Shown piece by piece: positions 58,078-64,000 of a stretch of 64,000 bases of DNA; position 1 is the first letter of the stretch; each line of letters begins with the position of its first letter. The DNA lies in the NCBI GenBank assembly GCA_965153355.1, contig OZ231126.1, forward strand, positions 19,282,001-19,346,000, read 5' to 3'. The position numbers and the translations under genes are program-made. The notes beneath the pieces are model-generated. The model had not been told where the DNA came from. It ran no database searches and was given only the letters and a program-made list of their open reading frames with translations. This DNA is from Flaccisagitta enflata. Lineage: Eukaryota; Chaetognatha; Sagittoidea; Aphragmophora.

Positions 58078-58423
58078 TTTTTAGATGCGTCCGTCAAGAA
58101 CGCATCTCTATAAGAGGGTCTGTCCATCCGTCGGTCCGTCCGTCCGTCCGTCCGTCCATCCGTCCGTCCGTCCGTCCGTCCGTTGGTCCGTCCGTCCGTC
58201 CGTCCGTCCGTCCGTCCATCCGTCCGTTACGCCTGTGCAAAAACCGCGTTTCTCGGCTGTTTTTGGCCACGGTGAGATCCTACACTGAAACAAACGATCA
58301 ACTAACATGTTTCGAGAGTCTTTTCATCCGTCTGTTTGTCCATTTGTCACTCCATACATATGTCACATGATCAATACACGCTGAGACATAGCCCGGAAGC
58401 ATCGTTGTCCGGTCGGGCTTGTT
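58078..58423 (-). mobile_element. Family B element, complete
   Basis: On the minus strand it starts AACAAGCCCGACCGGACAAC, passes through GCTTCCGGGCTATGTCTCAG, CACATGTGACA-like sequence and a (GGAC)n tract (plus-strand 58128-58230). It ends in the hairpin GATGCGTTCTTGACGGACGC with CTAAAAA. At 346 bp it is the best single-unit reference for the family. Confidence 0.75.
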
Positions 58424-58780
58424 GTTTGTGTATTTGAGCCCTGGTGCATCTGCGCCCACTTAGTATGGGATTAGTGTACTTGCACGTTTGTATTCGTGCA
58501 CTTGCTCGTGTACTTTCCTGTGTGTGCTAACGTAGGGACCGCAGTTAGACGAGGTCGAAGGTGTAATTGTAAACATATCATTCCGGCGGCAGGACAGCAA
58601 TTGCATGTCAGTTTTAGGTTGACTTTCTATATGATTGGAAGTAGAAGGTTGGAATAGGACATCTGCGATGGCACATCTGCAAGTTAAATTTGACAGTGGC
58701 AGGTTGGCCGGTTGGAATGTGACCCAGCACTGTAGATTGTGGAGTAGCGAGTAGCGCCGCTACTCGGCAAGACAAAGGGT
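58424..58780. other. Intergenic, no gene recognised
   Basis: No repeat family or exon was recognised. Confidence 0.5.
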
Positions 58781-58857
58781 GTGTCGGCAGCTATCGGCAG
58801 ATGGAGAAAAAAAAGAGAAGAAAAAGAAAACGAAGAGGAACAAAAAAAAGAAAAAGA

Positions 58858-58860
<3 letters not shown>

Positions 58861-58907
<47 letters not shown>

Positions 58908-58910
58908 ATA
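58861..58910. repeat. (GA)n microsatellite
   Basis: GA array preceded by an AAAAGAAGA purine tract. Confidence 0.9.
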
Positions 58911-59645
58911 TGGTTGTCTCGCATTCTCATGTGCCGATAGATTGTAAAGAGCGTCTTGATTTCCGGGTGTGAATATTAGATTTGATTTGATTTGTCAATT
59001 CAATCATCAGGTTTGTCAAAATCTCACTTCATTGGTCAAAATCAGATTATCAAACTATCATTAATAATTACAAATTAACTACAACTTTTCCACTCTTCAC
59101 TATTGGTGAATCACTTCACCGGAAAAAGCGTCAATGTTACTATACTGTTCTCTCTGGTTTATTGAGTCAGTTTTTTCTCTCAAAGCGCTTTATTGCAGTC
59201 GGCAATGCCATTGGCAATAGGCTCGGCAGCTAGATATGATATGAATGCGTCGTCTCACACCTGACAAATCAAGTAACAAAATCTTTTTTTTTTTTTTTGG
59301 TTTTTTTCTTGGTGTATTTCAATAAGTTACGGAAGTATGACTTGTCGGCAACATACAGGGGAAGATTTTTGCTACTCGGCAGGAAAGAATAATCTACACG
59401 TCTGGGAATGTCAAGACTCGAGAGGGCTGCATGTTGGCTGGTCGAAGGTCGGGAGGTCGGGAGGTCGTCAGGGAAGCAGGTTGGTAGGTTGGCTGGGCGA
59501 AGGTCGGGAGGTCGGGAGGTTGGCAGGGTGGCAGTTGCAGGTATCATTGGCAGGTCGGTAGTCGAGTCGCCAATCAGCAGTCCGTGAATCTTTATTGCGT
59601 TTTGGCATCCAAACCATTTCTGTCTACACGTTATTTCCAATCACC
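58911..59645. other. Intergenic, no gene recognised
   Basis: GGTCGGGAGGTCGGGAGG and similar units at 59450-59560 form a short degenerate repeat. No exon was found. Confidence 0.45.
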
Positions 59646-59827
<182 letters not shown>

Positions 59828-60159
59828 ACTGTTGAAAAGCAAGAAGAGAAACACCTTTTTCACACCCTTGGTCTCGTTGTCAGAAATCCACTAGGGATAT
59901 ATAACGGGTTAAAATGAGTGGTAAACTCCCAGACGCGTGGACAAAAGGACAGTTGGATAGAGGGACATGTGCAAGAAAGGACGCACGCATGGGCAGATGA
60001 GCGGTCGAATTGAAAGATAAACGAATGCACAGATGGACAGACTGACTGGCGGACCTCCAGGGACGTAATTGAAAGAAAATAGATGTTAGACTTGTAAAAG
60101 GAAAGGGGCGGTTCCTTCGTAAGATGCGCCAAGATAAAGGAGAGGAAAAAGGCTTACAC

Positions 60160-60427
60160 CTTACAGTCGCGTGCGGTTGTTAAGACCATAAAACTAGAAG
60201 ACTAAAAGACTAAAAGACTAAAAGACTAAAAGACTAAAAGACTAAAAGACTAAAAGACTAAAAGACTAAAAGACTAAAAGACTGAATATAGATTGTCTTG
60301 AAATAAGTTAAGATGACTAAAGTTACTTAAAATGACGTAAAACGACGAAAAAAAGCTAAGCGTGACCGATGGACCGACCGACAGACGGACAGAGCGGGTC
60401 ATAGAGTCGCGTGCACGCGACTAAAAA
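60160..60427 (+). mobile_element. Family A element with (ACTAAAAG)n array
   Basis: Starts near CAGTCGCGTGCGGTTG, has about eleven 8 bp ACTAAAAG units (60190-60282), GACCGACCGACAGACGG, and the hairpin end GTCGCGTGCACGCGACTAAA. Confidence 0.7.
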
Positions 60428-60560
60428 GATGTGTCGCGCGCATCGATTTGTCTGCGCATGTGTGTTTGAGCATAATTGATGTTGAATACGTTGATACTAG
60501 CAACGAGACTGGTCAGATGGCCGACGAAAAATAATACGGCTTTTATCCTTTTCCAAAGAG
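60424..60560 (-). CDS. Candidate terminal exon, possibly membrane protein (weak)
   Basis: The minus strand reads KAVLFFVGHLTSLVASINVF followed by NINYAQTHMRRQ and a stop at 60424-60426, where it runs into the family A end. The hydrophobic stretch resembles a membrane helix, and it would lie downstream of the exon candidate at 61571-61617. There is no strong acceptor. Confidence 0.15.
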
Positions 60561-60774
60561 GTCACAAGTTGAAACTATCAACAGCTTAGAAACCCTGCTA
60601 TAACGGATCCAAGAGTTGTGGAAATCCGCCTATAACTGATCAAAATCTCGGTCCCTTCATGTCAATTTCTTTTAATTTAGATAATGGCAATAACAATAGT
60701 GGATATAATTTGTTGGTCTTTTGACATCCATTATATATTTCAATGGGTGTGATTGTCCCGCGAATCTGAATGCG

Positions 60775-61342
60775 TCCTTTTTGGACAGCGATCCCAAAGG
60801 GCCAATGTCCCGTAGAAGTGGTAGAACGCAGGGGGGAATTTTCAGATATCCGTCCTTCCGTCTTTCCATCCGTCCTTCCGTCCATCCCTTCCCCCATTGG
60901 CCATCAAGGCCTCAAATTTGCCCTCCCAGCCCTCAATTTAGCCCTCCAGGCCAAAAACCGGCCTTCCAGGCTTAAAATCTGCCCCCCCCCGCCTCAAATC
61001 TGACCTCCAGACCTCAAATCTCCCCCCCCCCACCTCAGACCTGACCTCCAGACCTCAAATCTGACCTCCAGACCTCAAATCTGACCTCCAGACCTTCAAT
61101 TAGCCCCCCAAGCATCAAATCAGGCCTCTGTGGCTCAAATTTGCCCTCCAAACCTCAAATCTGCTCTCTAAGCCTTACTTCTGCCCTTCAGCCCTCAGTC
61201 ATCTAAGGCCTGAAAAATGCCCCCTCAGGACGTCTGGAAATTCCCCACTGTGTTCTACAAGACATTGGCCGCTGTCCTGCTCTCACTCAACTTTTTCACT
61301 GGATCACTCCCAGCAAGGCATCGGGTACCGCTGACCATGTGC
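60775..61342 (+). mobile_element. Family C element
   Basis: GGACAGCGATCCCAAAGGGC end, CCGTCCTTCCGTC tract, roughly 19 bp CTGACCTCCAGACCTCAAAT units, inverted TGTGTTCTACAAGACATTGG arm and tail GGCATCGGGTACCGCTGACC at 61317. Confidence 0.75.
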
Positions 61343-61570
61343 GATCCTTGGATGACTAGTTAAATTAGTAACGTGTGACAATCTTGACTGATCTAAAACT
61401 AGATAGATGGGTGCACAACCTTATAGAAGCTAACTTACGATTGTAAATAATCTGCATTCATATGACATTATCACACTTGCGCTTATCGGTAAAAAGAAAT
61501 AAAATTCACGAATCAGACATGATATGAATGAACTCACAATAGACAAGACGACGCTTGAAACAAGAATTAC

Positions 61571-61617
61571 CTCATAGATAAACAATGCAATCCAAAGCAC
61601 TGTAAAAACCATGATGG
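61571..61617 (-). CDS. Candidate 47 bp exon coding a membrane segment
   Basis: A strong acceptor (TACTTTTCATTGCAG) and donor (GAG followed by GTAATT) bound an open stretch reading IMVFTVLWIALFIYE, phase 2 in, phase 0 out. It would be a transmembrane helix of an unrecognised gene on the same strand as, and downstream of, the MYND gene. Short exons arise by chance, so support is limited. Confidence 0.35.
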
Positions 61618-61688
61618 CTGCAATGAAAAGTAAATAATAATGAAGCAATACATTAGAATAGGTGATCTCTGTAACATGCAGCCATGCA

Positions 61689-62010
61689 CACTGCCCCAAA
61701 TCCCACCACCACGAAAAATAAATACCCGTCACCCCCCAATCACCACCTATTCACCTACACTCTGCCCCAAATCCTACCACTACGAAAAATAAATACCCGT
61801 CACCCCCCTATCACCCCCTAATCACCATCGATTCACCGACACACTGCCCCAAATCCCACCACCACGAAAAATAGATACCCATCACCCCCCTATCACCCCC
61901 TAATCACCATCGATTCACCGACACACTGCCCCAAATCCCACCACCACGAAAAATAAATACCCGTCAACCCCCTATCACCCCCTAATCACCACCAATTCAC
62001 CCATAGGCCA
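61689..62010. repeat. Four tandem units of about 70-82 bp
   Basis: Each begins CACTGCCCCAAATCCCACCA or a one- to two-base variant, continues ACGAAAAATAAATACCCGTC and ends with CCCTAATCACC and ATTCACC. The units lie in the 3' flank of the MYND gene. Confidence 0.9.
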
Positions 62011-62163
62011 TGTAACATCTTAGAACCATCTCGCAGATCCAACAAGGCAATTTTGAAGAGACCACATTTGAAAAGTGAATCGATGAACGAATGAATAAAG
62101 GAATAAATGAATGAACAAATGGATAGATGTATAAGTAAATGAATGAACGAACAAACAAATGTC

Positions 62164-63225
62164 TCACTGCACATCAAACATTCCTTCTCCACTATCCTGC
62201 ATTTTCTTCTCTTTCATTCTGCGGCTCTCCTCCACGTGGAATCTTTTATGATTGTCGTGCCAATCAGAAGTTTGGCAACCTTCGCTGCAATAATAAACGC
62301 GTGGTTGGGATTTTTTCTGCTTGCATCTGGCGCACATTTGGAATTGCTTCGGCGTCGTTTCCACGGCGACGCAACCGCGCCAACCACACTCGCGTAAAAT
62401 GGGCGCTGTTGTTGATTTAAGTTCAATGACTATGGTGGACTCTTCGCTTTCCGTTCGTGGAGAGTCAACCGTGATATCTTCCGTGTTGGTTATTTTTGTA
62501 TCAACTGGTGATGTCTGAATGTCTTCTGATGATTCCACATCATTTGCGTAGTTTATCTCCCACTCGCCATAAAACAGAGGAGAAGAAATCGCGTTGCCGC
62601 TCAGAAAGGAATCGCTGACAGATGGGAGTGATTCTGGCTGATCAACTGCACCGTAGATGCCAATGTCTTTCAAACTGCCCATGCCATCACTTTCTTCTCT
62701 TACAAGAACACTGTCACCAACTCCGTCTTTGTTTCCCGACAATTCTCCTAAGAAGTCATCCTCCACTCTCTCTACCTCTTCTTCTTCTCTCTCTTCCTCC
62801 TTCCCCTCCTCCTCCTCCTCCTCCTTAGCTTCCTCGACTTTATCTCTTTCTTGAACCTGTCGTTGGATCTTTTTCTGGAGGATTTGCCTTTATTCCTTTT
62901 CTTTCTTGACTTGTTTTCCCCATTGATGGCGGTTCTTAAAGCAGGGGCTTTTGCCTTCATGTATTCCTTTAACTCATTCGTCAAGATATCCAAGTCTTCC
63001 TTGTGCTGATGCATGTCTTCATCTTCTTTGACGACAACCACCAATTCATTCAAAGCTTTGAGGAATTCATCGTGGAATTTTTTGGCGGCTTTCATTTGAT
63101 CCAAAGAAGTCGCAGCAAAAGCCTTCATATTGTTTCGCGCAACGCCGAGTTTGTGGATGGTCTGCATGGCTGCGGCCCCGTTGTTTTCACGTTTCCATTC
63201 TTGGAAGGAATTGAAAACTTCAAGC
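62164..63225 (-). CDS. MYND gene, last coding exon (frameshifted near 62890)
   Basis: Two overlapping frames, 63225 to about 62890 and about 62890 to 62164, each look coding on their own side. The joint needs one base restored or two removed, so this is an indel (assembly, allele or pseudogenising) or a very small unseen intron. Confidence 0.65.
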
Positions 63226-64000
63226 CTATAAGAAAAGTGAAACAAGATCAATACACTTTCAGGAGTTAACAGACATTATTCCAAACCGGGTAGATATAAA
63301 GAATTTTCCGGCCGATGACATTTTGTTTCCGTGTGTTACCATTGGATAAACTACCCAGGATATAATAATGGCATCCAGCACAGAGGGTCATTAACTTTGG
63401 AGAAGCGTGACTCCTAAATTAACACTGCTTCAACAACCAGGTTGGTCCCGTATCAAAGAGTAATTTAAACCATTTGAAATGGGACCAATCTGAGGTTGGT
63501 AGCTTTATTTGTTTAGGAGCGGCACTCAAAAGTAGGGCCAGATTGAGTTAAATGCTTTTAGTCGTGTGCCCGCAATTTCGGTCGGTTGGTCGGTCGGTCG
63601 GTCGGTCGGTCGGTTGGTCGGTCGGTCGGTTGGTCCCCTTTTTACTTTTTCGGCGTTTTTGAGCTTTTTGAGCATACTGCTTCTGCTCAGATGCCCTAGT
63701 GACCTTCTCCAGCACTGCTCCTGCCCACCCGCACGCGACTAGGATAGCCGTGTATCCGGCCTTTTTTTTACTCAGGGTAGTATCGGACAACAGGAACTAC
63801 TGAATAGTAATAACGCTGACCTCTTCTTTTCAGAGCTGAATTCCGATGTGGCCTTCAAGCGCGTCGCTGTCGGCGAATTGCGACGTTGTAAGCCCCCCAT
63901 TTTCATCATTTCGTCGTCACCTTTGTTGTCTCTCTCAATTCTTTGCTTGATCCCCGATTCCCACTCATCCGCCGCGCGCTTGCTTGAGTGGCAAATTGCC
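62164..64000 (-). CDS. MYND zinc-finger protein, 3' part, with apparent frameshift
   Basis: The minus-strand gene enters from beyond 64000. Exon 63821-64000 and onward (partial) codes about 60 residues (ADEWESGIKQRIERDNKG onward) and splices (GAAGAG plus GTCAGC; acceptor TTTTCTTATAG) to exon 63225-62164 with matching phase. That exon codes a predicted all-helical region (SFQEWKRENNGAAAMQ to NELKEYMKAKAPALR), then a Lys/Arg-rich stretch. Near 62890 the frame must shift by one base to continue as ILQKKIQRQVQERDK, a Glu-rich coiled-coil-like run. An acidic linker and a MYND-type finger follow (CGWRGC, CARC, YYCSEGCQTSDW, HDNHKRFH); stop TGA is at 62164-62166. MYND fingers bind proline-rich protein partners. 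No enzymatic domain is visible. The helical region resembles BAR/I-BAR-type helices only loosely, and identity is unknown. Confidence 0.7.
63556..63768 (-). mobile_element. Family A element in the MYND-gene intron
   Basis: TTTTAGTCGTGTGCCCGCAA hairpin end (degraded), (GGTC)n tract 63581-63635, GAGCTTTTTGAGCATACTGC, and CCGTGTATCCGGCC at the other end. It lies in the intron 63226-63820. Confidence 0.75.
63821..64000 (-). CDS. MYND gene, upstream exon (partial at window edge)
   Basis: Open to the window edge in the frame required by the next exon; no ATG can be assigned. Donor AAGAAGAG followed by GTCAGC. Confidence 0.65.

Overview
This window is animal nuclear DNA. Genes have GT-AG introns, several introns are kilobases long, and the families present are metazoan: a Cys-loop ion channel, an SLC34 phosphate cotransporter, a C1q-domain protein with a collagen stretch, and a MYND-finger protein. 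A marine invertebrate, perhaps a lophotrochozoan, is my best guess; the sequence does not fix the phylum. Nothing bacterial, organellar or viral was seen, and no reverse transcriptase or transposase reading frame was recognised.

Genes. (1) 7750-9374, plus strand: a two-exon, 485-residue Cys-loop (nicotinic-like) receptor subunit. (2) 11750-23453, minus strand: a five-coding-exon SLC34 sodium/phosphate cotransporter of 685 residues, with splice phases consistent at every junction. (3) 31365-40362, minus strand: a six-coding-exon secreted protein of 234 residues with a signal peptide, ten Gly-X-Y triplets and one C1q domain; its exons are 93-162 bp and only appear when they are spliced. (4) 62164 to beyond 64000, minus strand: the 3' part of a gene with a helical, very charged region and a C-terminal MYND zinc finger, carrying an apparent one-base frameshift. 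Weaker exon candidates lie at 55278-55561 (+), 61571-61617 (-) and 60424-60560 (-), and an ambiguous low-complexity open region lies at 35570-36682.

The rest is mostly repeat. More than twenty long microsatellites, mainly (GA/CT)n, sit in introns and intergenic DNA, some within about 10 bp of splice sites. Three families of non-autonomous elements recur. Families A and B both begin with AACAAG[G/C]CC, carry a GTCC/GTCG-type tetranucleotide tract, and end in a short hairpin followed by CTAAAAA. That plan resembles Helentron-associated (HINE, DINE-1, mini-me) elements. Family C carries a 20-21 bp VNTR, a GC-rich end and a shared 20-base tail. There are also fold-back and MITE elements: 15964-18719, 20297-21568, 27334-28158, 38089-38736, 41785-43714, a TA-flanked MITE nested in the last one, and two copies of a hAT-like MITE with 8-bp target duplications.

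The elements are nested in one another. Intron 1 of the SLC34 gene (7.5 kb) is largely built of them. A duplicated segment upstream of the C1q gene offers paralogous empty sites for two insertions. The four genes show no sign of a shared pathway; they are ordinary neighbours in a repeat-rich animal genome.
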